Below the pieces are notes generated by a model. It had not been told where the DNA came from and searched no databases. It saw nothing but the letters and a program-made list of their open reading frames with translations. Positions 31,736 to 61,599 of a stretch of 64,000 nucleotides of DNA are shown piece after piece. Source of the stretch: Dermanyssus gallinae (taxonomy: Eukaryota > Arthropoda > Arachnida > Mesostigmata > Dermanyssidae); assembly GCA_003439945.1 (NCBI GenBank), contig QVRM01001079.1:1-64000 (forward strand), in the 5' to 3' direction. Numbering within the stretch: the first letter of the stretch is position 1; the number at the start of each line of letters is the position of its first letter. The translations under genes were made by a program, and so were the position numbers.

Positions 31736-33250
31736 TTTTAAATTTATGTTTTCTCTGTAGGCATGATATGAGTCTAGAATATGCGGTGTAAATGGTGTGT
31801 TACTAAGTGCTAGGTCTTCAATAAGTATTTTCTCTCCGCACATCTCTAAAGCAAGTGTTGCCGACGCGCACTTTGGAAGCCGCAAAACACGCTTAACATA
31901 TCTGGCCTTTAGCTTGTCTAGACTTTTTAACTGAGGGTCAGGTATGGTGAAATTGTGGAAAGGCAGTATGTTGCTACAGGGAGTACTTTAATTTTAAAGC
32001 AATTTATAGCTGTTTTTACGTCCACATCGTGCATATTGCCGAACAAAAACATTGCAGACGTAGCTTTTGCTTGTATCTCCTCGATATGTCTGCTAAAAGA
32101 GAGCCCGGGCGTTAGTGTGACGCCTAGATACGAGAAGTGGCTAACTAATTTGAGTGGTTGTCCATATACTGACAGATCATGATCCCTGGCCGCGTATGAC
32201 CCTCCTCTGCTAAAGCGTAAGACCTGTGATATTTCCGCGTTAATCTTGAGCTTGTTTTCTTCGCACCACTTCGCAGTTTCGTTGAGGTAAAACTGTAGAT
32301 GGTTATGAGATTTTGGTCGGTGAGATGGTTGGTTTGGAGACTTGGTCGTCAGCATAAAATGCAAAATGGGCTGTAAGAATACGCAGTAAGTCCGCGAGTC
32401 CAGTCACGTACAAAAGAAAAAGAAATGGGCTAGCTGAGTCTCCCTGGGCTACCTTGATGGTTGGTGTTATGGGTGTTTGTACATAGTGGTCGCCGTTTTT
32501 CACTCAAATAATTTTGTACGCTAATATATTATGAACGAGATTAAAAAGGGGGCCTGGTATGTTAAAACGTTTGCGAAGCGTGTCTAATAAACGGTCCCTT
32601 GGCAAGCAATCGAAAGCAGTTTGAAAATCTATAAACGCAGCGTATGTCATTTTCTTGATAGAAAGGCGTTGTGATACATGGTTTAAAACAAACTCAACTG
32701 CATCTGACGTCGATCGCCTCTCTAAAAAACCGTATTGTTGTGCTGGAATTTTGTCTTCTACGAACGGGTACAATCGATTAACGATGAGCGACGTTGATAT
32801 CTTGTAAAGGACGCTTGTAAGTGCTATGCCCCAGTATTTTTTTGGGTCAGTTGCATCTCCCTTTCGCTTAAATATAGGCTGTAGATAGCTTTTCCGCCAC
32901 TCATCGGGAATTTTGCCTTATCGAACACATTCATTGTATAGTTTTGTCACAAAAGGGCATAAAGCGTCATATTAGACTTCAGGTGTTTATTAAGAATACG
33001 ACCGGGTCCTGCTGATTTGCCGTTTTGCTTCGATATATTTGCGGTTTTGACTTCGTCCTCAGTAAAATCAACATTTTTTTCTAAACGGTCCTGATCTGGC
33101 AATATGACATCTCTCGTTAATAGATTTTTAAAGTGGGCTACCCACTCTTCGTCATTTATCAATGGGTTTGAAGGTACTGGTCTCCTTGGAAGAAGTAGCC
33201 ATGGTTTCCGATACATGTATTGATGTTTTATTTCATTTTGTAGATACAGT
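31676..33250 (-). mobile_element. LINE family D (CR1/L2-like), reverse transcriptase part
   Basis: Minus-strand frames from 33,216 to 31,676: linker (NDEEWVAHFKNLLTRD, KQNGKSAGPGRILNKHL), RT core (IPAQQYGFLERRST, AAFIDFQTAFDCLPRD, VAQGDSASPFLFLLYVTGL) and AFYADDQVSKP near 32,350 (catalytic block kept as YADD). Then ENKLKINAEISQVLRFSRGG, HFSYLGVTLTPGLSFSRHI and the thumb. Several frameshifts, so inactive. The endonuclease and ORF1 parts lie further right (34.2-35.9 kb), separated by an inserted fragment of another family. Confidence 0.85.
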
Positions 33251-33289
33251 GGAATATGAATATCTAACTACCTTTGGGCTTGTGAGGGG

Positions 33290-34195
33290 TGCTACCAATC
33301 GAGCTTATCCTCGATGCAGCCTCTCATTGTGCCCATAATTGCTGCCGCATTGCCGCGCTGAATTGCCAGAGATAGCCGCTGGAGTAGAAAATCGAAAGCT
33401 CTTTTGTCCCCCGTCGTGAGTTTAATTCGATTGCCAATCTTCTGTAAAAGTGACCATGCCTCAGAGCCAGGTCCCCCTAGTGTCTTCAATACTAGTGGCA
33501 CAAAAATGAACTCGTCGGTGAGCTGGGCGTATTTGTTGGTCTTTAGACGTTCAGCCTTGCGTACTGCGGAACCAGCAGCTGATGCGCTGGCCTTCATGTT
33601 CGAGGGGGCGAGCGTGTCGGTGACTGTAGCATCCCAAATAAGCGCCTTTCCCCTTTTCCCTAATCTCGCTGTGACGGCTTTGACGTCCTTTGCTTCTGTT
33701 GCAGGATAGCCCGTGGGTTCCCCAAATGTCCACTTGTGCTCCGCACGGACACCGGTATTCCTCCGTTAGTCTTGTTCCCAACCTCAAGCCGATGCACAGA
33801 CGAAAACTTTCGTGATCAAGTAAAGTGCCAAGGTTTGAGGAAGGGATGGCTTGGAGCCATTTGCTAGCCCCTTTTTGGACAACCGCCTGTAGTCGGGCTT
33901 TGTCTGCCGTGGACAGTGCATCGGACAGTTAACGCTGATATTTCTTGGATACTATGAGATCGTCATAGGACCTCTGCAGGTGTTTGTTGGCCTCTGGGAG
34001 TAGGCCTGCGAGGTTCTCGAATCATGTATCAGCAGCTTTTTTGGCATCCTGGAAAGCCTGCAGGGCTATGGCCGGGCTGATGTGCTGGACTGTAGCTTCT
34101 GAGGCGTGTAATGAAGCAATGTGACAGCTGGCTGCCAGATCTGCTGCAGAGCGGATTCCCAAACCTCCGAGTATTGTTTCCGATTGTATTACGGT
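33290..34195 (-). mobile_element. Family-E LINE C-terminal fragment embedded in LINE D
   Basis: On the minus strand the frames read LGGLGIRSAADLAASCHIASLHAS (about 34,190-34,120), FRLCIGLRLGTRL, CPCGAQVDIWGTHGLSCNRSKGRQSRH (about 33,750-33,680), FIFVPLVLKTLGGPGSEA and LSLAIQRGNAAAIMG. It stops at 33,292. This is the C-terminal module (LGGLGIR...CG..VD..GTHGLSC...GR..RH) frequent in a group of metazoan LINE-like RT ORFs. The same module occurs on the plus strand at 52.1-53.1 kb. Here it sits between the endonuclease and RT of family D in the same orientation. Confidence 0.8.
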
Positions 34196-34199
34196 AAGA

Positions 34200-34639
34200 T
34201 CAAAGATAGCCTGGACCGTTAGTGGTATCGACGATAAAACAATATCAACCGCGCTGTATCCGTTCCAGCTAAAATATGTTGGGTCATTGCATTTATTATG
34301 AATGCTTAATCCAAGTTCGTTGACCGCAGCTGTAAAACTTTCGTGCCTGGCTCCTTCTTTTGTCAAATCACAGTTAAAATCAACACCTATAATTATATTT
34401 TTATTTACATTTGTGCAGATTTCCATGCAGTTATCTAAGTCCTGTACTATTTGATGGACGGTCCGTTCAGGTGGGCTATAAACACATATAAGATAGTAAT
34501 CGATTAGTTCTAGTACAATCTTCCTGGCGGTGCTACGAAGAAGCTTGGCATGCTCCTTCGTCCGCACGCCTATGCACACGCCCCACTTTGGTCGTCCCCG
34601 GCCCTCTGATTTAGTCGCTAGTTTTGATGACACTGTCAT
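34200..34639 (-). pseudogene. LINE D APE-type endonuclease fragment
   Basis: Minus-strand frame: PKWGVCIGVRTKEHAKLL, LICVYSPPERTVHQIVQDL, NKNIIIGVDFNCDLTKEG (GDFN block with D for G changed to VDFN) and YSAVDIVLSS. The N-terminal third and the final SDHxPV block are missing. At about 34,195 the frame runs straight into the family-E fragment. Confidence 0.75.
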
Positions 34640-35415
34640 CGAGTTCCGATTTCCGGACGTAATGTCGAGTCACTTGTATGTTTCCATTTCGTCATTGTTA
34701 TTATTGTTGTCGTCATCTTCGGGCCTGCAGCGCTTGGCACCAAGCTAGCTCCCGTATCGTTCGCTGCATTATATACTCTATACGGCTTTAGCTGTCCGCG
34801 GTACGGTCTAAAATGTATACCCTCTGGCCATACTGACGGGTCCAGTAGCGCATTAAACTTATCAGCGTCTACCTGAACGTGGTAGCTATTACAATATGTT
34901 TGATTCATGCCGACGAGCATCGTCACGTTCCCGTTTGTGTCGGATCCAACAATGCTGTCCATCTGATCCAAATCTGCGGACAAAAAGGGCTCTGACTTTT
35001 GGACGTTTAGGTCTATTGCGTGCCTCTACAGTTTTTAGCTGAGTCATTTTATTCGTTCCTGTTGTTACGTGCACGATACGTCCTCCTCTTCCAACTGTGC
35101 GCCACGAATTGTCGCGTGCCGTGTTTTTCCTACCGGGTGCACTTACGACGTTGTGTTGTTGGCTAGTGTTGAAGTGAAGGCAACGTGGTGTAGGGACGTT
35201 GCGATTTGAAGGCAGGTTTGTGTTTTGGCATTGTTGATGTTGCTGTTGTTTACTAATGGGCCGTTGGATGGTTCGGTGATCAGCTGATTTGGGAGTCGGG
35301 CCATTCTTGCTAACTATCTTCTTTGTAAGATCTTCAATTTGTTTTTTGAGGGCTTCAAATTTTGCGGTACAATCACAGGATGCCGGGTTGACCAAGGCTG
35401 TATTTCTTGAGACAT

Positions 35416-35907
35416 CTATTGACACCTCTCTCCAAAAGCACGATTTTTGCAGTACAAATTATTTTTGTCTTGTATTTGGAAAGTGCAGTGGCTGTGTGCG
35501 GGTTTGCTGCATCCTTTGCAAACTGTGCGCTTATTTACTTGAAGCATTTGTCCTGCACAAGTTACGCATGGTGGCCCTGGATCAACCTCGACATTGCCGC
35601 ACAGGAGCAAGAGTGCGAGCAATAGTGCAGTTGTTCTTAACAGTTGGTGTTTTGTAAGGCAGCGTTGAGGTGGCTGCATAAACAAACTCACCCCATTGAG
35701 GAGGTTATCTTGGAGATCCGTCAGCCGTGAGTGTCTTGGTAGGCCGTAGAGTCCGTTGTCGTAAAACACTGTCACGCACTCTTTGCTAACAGTTGTATTC
35801 TGAATTAAAATGTGGCTCACTAATAGAGCACACACGAAGCGCGTCCGCACGGTCACCGCTTTCTTAAAGACTGTTTTTTTTTGTATAATACTCAAATGAA
35901 ATGCCAA
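35416..35907 (-). CDS. LINE D N-terminal ORF with 2A-like motif and PHD-like zinc finger
   Basis: 163 codons on the minus strand. Residues about 94-103 are a leucine-rich hydrophobic stretch, followed at 104-112 by GNVEVDPGP (35,572-35,598). This resembles the 2A consensus (D)VExNPGP found at the N-terminus of several CR1-type LINEs, with D and N exchanged at two positions. Immediately after comes PCVTCAGQML, KRTVCKGCSKPAHSHC, a PHD/zinc-ribbon-like finger (C-x2-C, C-x2-C, H-x2-C). A glutamine/asparagine-rich linker follows in 34,889-35,425. The first ~80 residues may be chance extension. Host protein unlikely. Confidence 0.6.
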   Translation of the reverse strand: MAFHLSIIQKKTVFKKAVTVRTRFVCALLVSHILIQNTTVSKECVTVFYDNGLYGLPRHSRLTDLQDNLLNGVSLFMQPPQRCLTKHQLLRTTALLLALLLLCGNVEVDPGPPCVTCAGQMLQVNKRTVCKGCSKPAHSHCTFQIQDKNNLYCKNRAFGERCQ

Positions 35908-36010
35908 ATAATAATATTTAAGTACCTTACTTTAATATCATCCGAACACTATATTAGTCACAATGAGAATGTAAACAATTATACGAAGACATGTAATATA
36001 AACACTTTAT
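35885..36010 (+). repeat. Copy of a LINE B-flank sequence
   Basis: AATGCCAAATAATAATATTTA and GAAGACATGTAATATAA-type text match 31,447-31,525, with about 45 extra bases here. The LINE D block lies between the two occurrences. Confidence 0.65.
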
Positions 36011-36019
36011 ATCAGCCAC

Positions 36020-36190
36020 GATGTACGCATTCGGACTACCCTTGTGGACACAGAAGGAGCCTGTGCGAAAGGCCGCGAAGGCCGCGCAGTCCTCTACGGT
36101 GTGCGCCGCGTCATATGGTGCGCCCGTGGTGCAGAGAACGCACGTGTCTGTATTCGCCTTGCCTATGCAAAGAAGGTACAACTGGAGTTA
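36020..36190 (-). mobile_element. R1/LOA-like LINE C-terminal finger fragment
   Basis: Minus strand: LCIGKANTDTCVLCTTGAPYDAAHTVEDCAAF. This is the C-x2-C...H-x4-C motif of the R1/LOA C-terminus (compare CTLCDSGEEDDVKHTFEVC at 27.9 kb). Probably the 3' part of the element at 36.38-37.56 kb after an internal deletion. Confidence 0.7.
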
Positions 36191-36377
36191 TCCATGCCAT
36201 GTGAGCACTTGTAAGGAGTAATATGTGAGTGTTTCCTTGAGTTTATACTACGCTTTAAGGCCATTGATTGAGCCGCTTGTCCAAGCTTCTCTGATATCCC
36301 CAGTTAGTGGTTTGGACCATATGCGCGCCTATGTGCCAAGGGAGTGTTCCCGTGCCTGCGTCAGGAAGTGTCGCCGT

Positions 36378-37560
36378 TTACCATGCGCCAACACGACATC
36401 TGTCTAGACAGTCCGATACGCCCGCGTAATCCGACAGCGCACTTTTCTCTTCAATCTCTTCGTTCAGGGTTCTGACCAGCACATTCTCAAAAAGCTTGCT
36501 TATTGTGTTGAGTAGACATATGGGGCTATGGGTCGAAGACGATCTCGCTGCTGCGTTTAGTTTTGGTATGAGAGTCAGGTAAGCGCGCTTCCACTGGGTT
36601 GGAAAATACCCGTCCTGATGTAGGCGTGTGAAGGGCTGAGCGAGAGTTTTTGGATGGTTCTGCGCTAAGATTTGTATTACTCTTGGAGGAACCCCGTTAG
36701 GTCCAGGTGCCTTTTTTGTTGCAAGGCGCTTCGCGGCATGTGCCACCTCTTTAGGGGTCACCTTCGGGATTTAGTCAGCGTCCAACTCAATGTTGAGGGG
36801 GAATGGCGGGAAAAGGGGGGGTGATTAGGTCCCGTACTTGTTTTTTAGGGAGCGGGGGCGCCTGATACAGCTTTTCCATCACCGTGCGGTACGGAAGGCC
36901 TCAAACGTCTATCTCCACCGGCGGCTTTCAGGACTCTGCCTTTGCTTTGCTAATCAGCCATCGCAGATGCAGGCGCTTGGTGCGGTACAACTATTGTAGT
37001 TGATCAGCACGGACGACTGCCTTGTTGATAGCGTCTGGCCAACAACGACCGGACCCGAATCATGATGCGATGTGCGCGGACGCAGTCCGCGCGGGTGGTT
37101 CAATTTACTGGGCTTCACTAGTGTTTAGCGGAGGCTCTCCTTCGACCTCCTTGTCTGGCCGGACCACTGGTCGCCTGACATGTCATTGTCATGATCGCCG
37201 TTAGATCATCCTCGTCGAGGGGCGCGTCGCCGGGGCGAGTGAGCCATCCTTTGAGGGTGTCTGCCAGTAGTTCCTTATTGAGGTGTCGCATCTGCCAGGA
37301 TCGATGGTCACGCGCTTTACGCAACGTGCAGTGCGTTGAAGTCGCCTGCGACTATTAGTGAGTGGCCAGCGTAGCAATTTGTGTCAATCGATGCATTGGT
37401 TAGATTCCTCAAGAGAGTGACATCTGGCACTGAAATAACGCAGCAAGCCACTCGATGTTGTACAACGTACGACTCCAGCAAGTCATGCGCCGCTCTGTAG
37501 TGGTTAAGAATAATTTGCAAAATGTTTGTCATTGTTGTCATGAGAACACACTGAGCCTAC
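36378..37560 (-). mobile_element. R1/LOA-like LINE: endonuclease and RT start, decayed
   Basis: Minus strand: HSLIVAGDFNALH (about 37,330-37,370, the GDFNxxH block of the R1-type endonuclease), a linker (WQMRHLNKELLADTL, 37,230-37,290), then 36,378-36,761 with KKAPGPNGVPPRVIQIL (RT entry motif) and RAYLTLIPKLN, ending in NTISKLFENVLVRTLNEEIEE. The catalytic half is deleted. Same strand as the finger fragment at 36.0-36.2 kb. Confidence 0.75.
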
Positions 37561-37957
37561 ATGGCTCCAGTCGGCGCTGCCGCTGCCGGTGACAATCTTA
37601 CGGCAAGGGTGTCACTGGCTCAGCAGGGCTGGCGTAGGTAGTGCCTCTGTGAATTGTGCGGCCCTCGCCGATTCTAGTAGTCTGCCTGCTGGGGTTGCGT
37701 GTTTCAGCCGCTCTTTATCCGCTCGCGTCCTTGTGACTCCAGCAGGTGTGTTCTGTATGTTAGGCATGCCATACTCGGGACCTCGTACACGCCCCAGACT
37801 TCAGGCCTGCACGCGCTGCCCACAATCATGACGGTCTGCTGCGACTGCAGCTATTTGGCTAAAAGAGTAGCAACTCTGACCATTGGTGTTGCATATTGGA
37901 AGGCCGCAGGTAAAAGTTTGTATTTGCGCGCCATGATGATGATGATGATCTTTGCAT

Positions 37958-38030
37958 GTTACCACAACCCGCCACAGCACTGTTAGCCACACCCCGCCAC
38001 TGCACTGTTGGCCACAACCCGCCACTGCAC
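37958..38030. repeat. Three tandem 24-25-bp units upstream of a TATA box
   Basis: Units at 37,958-37,981, 37,982-38,006 and 38,007-38,030, consensus GTTrGCCACAmCCCGCCACTGCAC. They are contiguous and imperfect. A (GAT)n-like run precedes them (37,932-37,949). Confidence 0.85.
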
Positions 38031-38059
38031 GTTCGCGCACTGTCACGGTGCCGGTCGCC

Positions 38060-38110
38060 GGCCGTATAAAAAGGTATGCGCGCCATTTTGTCAACCTTTG
38101 CTATCCCGAG
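38060..38110 (+). promoter_or_regulatory. Candidate core promoter with TATAAAAAGG
   Basis: The TATA box is at 38,065-38,074 in GC-rich context (CGCCGGCCG before it), preceded by the three tandem units. A transcription start would be expected near 38,095-38,100. No downstream open frame is evident, so it may drive a retroelement (LTR or LINE 5' end). AATAAATAAGATC-like text follows at 38,468-38,480. Confidence 0.4.
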
Positions 38111-38253
38111 CGTTCGACGTACCGCGTGCTCTGCAAACCCTTAGTCCGGCTGCGACCGGGACGTCCGACGGCGTGGCAACGGCAGCGACGTGAGCGTGGC
38201 AGTGATACTGCCCTAGGGTGGTGAGTGATCGTGGTTAGCGGGCGCAGGTAGAA

Positions 38254-38288
38254 ATATATATATATATATATACATACATATATATATT
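38254..38288. repeat. (TA)n-rich microsatellite
   Basis: TA units interrupted by TACATACA. Confidence 0.85.
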
Positions 38289-38639
38289 TAGTTGAGTGAT
38301 TCTTAGAAGTAGCGCAGCGGTATTGTTGAGTGAGTACTGTGTGTGAGTTTTGGCGGCGAAACAGCTTAGCGCTAACCGCCGGGACATTGAGTAGTGTGTG
38401 AGCTAGCTAGGCAATAATACGAAGAGAGGCGGCGCTGCCGTATGGCTCTCTGTCGTATCGTGAAACATAATAAATAAGATCAGCGTCAGTGAACCCGCGC
38501 ATTTTCGACTGTCTTCATTCTACGGTTCCGTTGGCAACAACCGGGTATCAGCGCGTGCCTACGCGTCGCTGGCGCGGCTCGCTCGCCGTAATCGGGACTC
38601 TTTCGGAGACAGCAGAGAGCCGTTGCAGCTCCGTCTCGA

Positions 38640-39201
38640 TTTTCTGGGGGGTACAAAGGAGGTTGATGCCCTAGAGGGCCATTACTCGCAAGGCCCCAAG
38701 GCCCGGGACGGCCTCTCGAAGACGTATGGTCACGTCATCGTCACGGGTTTTAACCAGGCCGCTGACTTCTGACTCTAGTTGTTTGTTGTCGGCCAAATAT
38801 GCCCTAAGGGTCTGCACGGTTTCGGGGAATGTTCGACCTTCCCCCCACCCTGACTCCATGCTGAGTGCACTGGGTGACGATTGGTGCCAGAATTATGTGC
38901 ATGCGTTGCTTTCTCCGCTGCCGAGTCACGTACAGGAGTGGAGCCTTCTGAGTAGCCGCACTGGGGTGCTTGTAGCATGTGCTTGACAACGGAGCGGACT
39001 ACGGACAATGTGGTACTGTCGTACGTTTTACCGGGTCCCACGATGCCCTCTACCAAGTGCTGATCCTCGCCGCCCCGCGCTAAAGTCCCCGTTAAGGGAT
39101 TCCCACGCTTAGTTGGCGCGCAGCACGGCTGCAGTTGTTTCGGCAGGGCGGGAAATTGGATGGACAGCTTCTTTACAATTTCCGACTCTGCCGCCGCCGC
39201 T
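38640..39201 (-). mobile_element. Decayed gag-like ORF1 of a retroelement, interrupted by a family-C LINE
   Basis: Minus-strand frames with GC-rich codon use: PGAAAAESEIVKKLSIQFPALP at the right end, and TFPETVQTLRAYLADNKQLESEVSGLVKTRDDD (38,690-38,830). The segment is helical and charged, as in LINE/gag ORF1. Right of the nested insertion, the minus strand resumes with ISCPIVPG (40,356-40,380) before rejoining GAAAAESE, so the two are parts of one frame. Family not identified; R1-like is likely from the neighbourhood. Confidence 0.55.
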
Positions 39202-39213
39202 CCAGGGACAATC
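39202..39213. repeat. 12-bp target-site duplication (left) of the nested family-C LINE
   Basis: CCAGGGACAATC, repeated exactly at 40,344-40,355. Confidence 0.9.
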
Positions 39214-40343
39214 ATTCATTCATTTATTAATCATTTTTGTTAGGTATATAGTCAAATATTATACATAAAAACACGGTCACTGAGCCAGCCTGGCCAGTGA
39301 TTCAACTCTGGGGCACTCCCCCGCATGATATCTCCCACAAGCTCTCCCACACCTGTTACAGATACATTCTTCTGCCAGCTCATGGTACCCTTGAGTTTTA
39401 CAGAGAACATGATGGAAGCCGTGCACTGCATAGCGTACTACCACACTGCAGTTAGTACGATGCAGTCCCTTCCACGCATTGTTTGTCATTGCACCCGTAC
39501 TAAAGAAGTCGGGGTCCACGTATGATATTCTTTCCTTCCACTGACAGATAAAATCCCTGTAGGCCTGTGTTTCCGGCAACCGGAACTGGCGTTGCAGGTC
39601 CTCTATGAAGAGCGGGTTTCTCAATTCCGACGCCTGCTACGAGGGCTTTTCTGACCCTTTCGGCGATGTGCTCGGTAAACGACGTACCGGAGGTCGGGAG
39701 AGAGAGGCCAAGATACGAAAAGTTGTTGACATACTCCAGTGGTGTGGAGTACAGCCGTAGCTCATCGCTCGCCGCGAGTCGACCAGCTTTACGGAACTTC
39801 ATGGCCTTGGTCTTGCCGATGTTGATCTCGAGTCCGACATCCGCCACGTACTGCTCGAGCCTCGCCAGGCTCTGCTGCACCTCGAATCGGTTTGTTCCAT
39901 ATATCGCGAGATCGTCTGCGTATAGCAGAATGTCTGGGCGGACGGACTCTCGAGTGCCCACGATGCGTCGCGGAAGATCGTTGAGCAGGATGGAGAACAG
40001 CAGCGGACTTAAGTTGTCCCCCTGCGCGACTCCCGTCGTTTGCACAAGGGGGTACAACTCAGCCACCCCATCTTGTATGATGATCGGGTTTTCCTGCAGG
40101 ATTGCCCCGATAAGCTGGAGGATGTTGGCAGGCACGCTCGCTTTAGCCAACTTAAAGATAATCTTGTCTCTGGGAGCTCCATCAAAGGCCGAGCGGAAAT
40201 CCACAAAGACGGCGTACAGGAATTGCTTGGCGTGCTTAGACTGCATCACTCCCCGAACCCTGGCCAGCAGAATCTCACACGCAGTCAGTGTGGACCTGTC
40301 TGCGCGGAAGCCGTGCTGCTCTTTCGGGATGGCGCCGAGAGCC
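39214..40343 (-). mobile_element. Family-C LINE, 5'-truncated, inserted in a gag-like ORF1
   Basis: Minus strand. It starts at the RT entry (IPKEQHGFRADRSTLTAC), then FVDFRSAFDGAPRDK, TTGVAQGDNLSPLLFSILLNDLP, the catalytic LLYADDLAIYG, EINIGKTKAMKFRKAGRL, VNNFSYLGLSL, then a frameshift, and the C-terminal VHGFHHVLCKTQGYH with CICNRCGRACGRYHAGEC. The 3'UTR ends in an (AATG)n tail (39,214-39,230). A 12-bp target-site duplication brackets it. The sequence is close to the fragment at 22.2-22.7 kb. Confidence 0.93.
39500..40249 (-). pseudogene. RT frame of the nested family-C LINE
   Basis: 250 codons on the minus strand with all palm motifs including YADD. A frameshift near 39,640 changes the thumb (from VGIEKPALHRGP on). 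The C-terminal finger region is recovered in another frame (39,277-39,624). Inactive, and it lacks endonuclease and ORF1. Confidence 0.85.
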
Positions 40344-40399
40344 CCAGGGACAATCGGGCAGGAAATACTATCTAATCCAGAACATACGCTCTAGGTAAA

Positions 40400-40640
40400 T
40401 AGAGCCAGCAATGGAAAATAATCCAGCTGGGCGAAATCAATACTTCTGACCGCAAAAAAATGGTACAGTCTAAAACATGGCTTGCTTACCTACTAACGGA
40501 CTACGGTGGCTGCTTTCAGCAATACATACACCACACTAGTAAAACTGACTCCCCTTTATACCGCATGTGCAACTCAGGAGAGGCAGACGACCTGCTACGA
40601 CATTTTTCAGTACTGACCGAAAGTTACTGACTTTGAACCT
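40400..40640 (+). mobile_element. R1/LOA-like LINE C-terminal remnant (plus strand)
   Basis: Around 40,490-40,630 the frame reads LTDYGGCFQQYIHHTSKTDSPLYRMCNSGEADDLLRHF. It aligns with LTGHGTFRKCLHRIGRAPSP and the following CTLCDSGEEDDVKHTF of the copy at 27.9 kb; the first finger cysteine is now tyrosine. Confidence 0.65.
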
Positions 40641-41065
40641 AAGAGGGGGGATCTCCTGACATGCCAACGCCTTGTAGAAGCGCATCTAAAAAATCATGAA
40701 TTCTGGTTTATGGTAAGAATATTTGCATAAATGGTCTCCGAGCAGCCCTTGTAGAGGCGCTAATTAATATCTCTAACAAAGTATTTTATTGGCGCTTCGT
40801 TATCAATATGCTACAGCTATGAGGTCACTTACTATTCATACAACGTGAGCCTGTGGCTGTGCATATTTGCTAGAAACATATTGTCACTTAATTAAATTAA
40901 ACGATTAATTTAATTATTAAATATAAACGTCGATGGTTCATGCACTTCATCGCTTTATATTTGAAATTATATGGGTACAATAACCTAACAGTTTAATTCA
41001 ACATTTACTTTATCCAAATTCGTGTGGAAGGCATGGCAATATTAACTTTTAACTTCATACAAGGA

Positions 41066-41175
41066 CCATCGGTATCTAGACATCGGTTTGGCTTTTAGAT
41101 TGTCACGTCTGCTATCTGTTGATTCGACTGTCGCACTTCGCAGCTATTCTCGGTATCTGTAGTTCGGTTGCAGCT
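41066..41175 (+). promoter_or_regulatory. Conserved 5' flank / 5'UTR of CD36-like copy 2
   Basis: About 90% identical to 5,281-5,390 of copy 1. Retention of this block and of exon 1 suggests copy 2 kept its promoter-proximal region. Confidence 0.4.
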
Positions 41176-60676
<19,501 letters not shown>

Positions 60677-61197
60677 GTAAATCTCCTATTTATATTTATA
60701 TCCGAACTGCTAATAGTCTGTCTTACACATTTGCCTGAATCCCTGGCTAGGTTTTGTGATACTGTTGAATCTTTGTATCCCATGTGAGATAAAAACGCAT
60801 TAATACTTTAAAATGCATTGACTTACTTCTTTGATAAGGTCGTGTTTACCAAATTGCGAGCTGATCAAAGAAGTAGGTCAAATGCAAAGATATCGAACAT
60901 ATTATTCATGTTATAGATTTACCCGCTTATTTCACCCTTCCGCCAAATGAACACCGCTATAGGGTTGAAGGTCACCCCAGATACGATAATCGGACACAAA
61001 AGTTCCGTGGATCGGCCTCAGCTATACTACATCGTCAAATACCTGTACATAAGTTTATTTTTATACGTTTTTGGACACAGAAGAGAAAAAGTGAAACAGC
61101 TGTCATCTGCTCCACCCTGGTTTCAGTCATGAAAGGGCTAACGCGGTTCTCGGTCCAGCGTCTATAATATATCGGGCAAGGCTAGGTAGAGCCGCAC

Positions 61198-61383
61198 TGC
61201 CGAGCCCGGTGGCGTGGTGGCTTAAGTCTGCGCCTCGCAACCGGAGGAGACACTAGATAGGTGCGCGGGTTCGAGCCCCACCGTTGCACCGATTTGTATT
61301 TATGGGGGTAGTCCGTCTATGAAGCAATGTGAAAAACAGTTCCGTGGACGTTAAATCTTGGCTGAGAGTCAGCCCGAAAACGT
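61198..61383 (+). mobile_element. SINE-2: tRNA-derived short retroposon in intron 5 of copy 2
   Basis: 186 bp. tRNA-like head with A-box-like TGGCGTGGTGG (61,210-61,220) and B box GGTTCGAGCCC (61,268-61,278). The body has the same GCTGAGAGTCAGC core as SINE-1 (61,361-61,373). Exact 15-bp target-site duplication TAGGTAGAGCCGCAC at 61,183-61,197 and 61,384-61,398. Copy 1 (about 18,025-18,040) lacks it. Confidence 0.92.
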
Positions 61384-61599
61384 TAGGTAGAGCCGCACAC
61401 TGATAAAATCTTGTCGTGAAGCCAAGAAGTGTCCTGAATGTGTGGCACAGCCGGTTGGCCAATGTCTTTTTCGACACAACATCAGCAGAAACCACAAAAA
61501 GCATGTTCGAGAATAGTGAGAGTGCGGCTGATTAAAAAGCCCGCCCCTGGAGCGACAGCAGGCGGACTCGTAGAGAAATCACCACGTGAAGCCATTCAG

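Noticed and set aside
39666..40394. Long plus-strand open frame of 242 codons.
   Set aside because: It is the shadow of the minus-strand family-C RT with YADD; no recognisable plus-strand protein.
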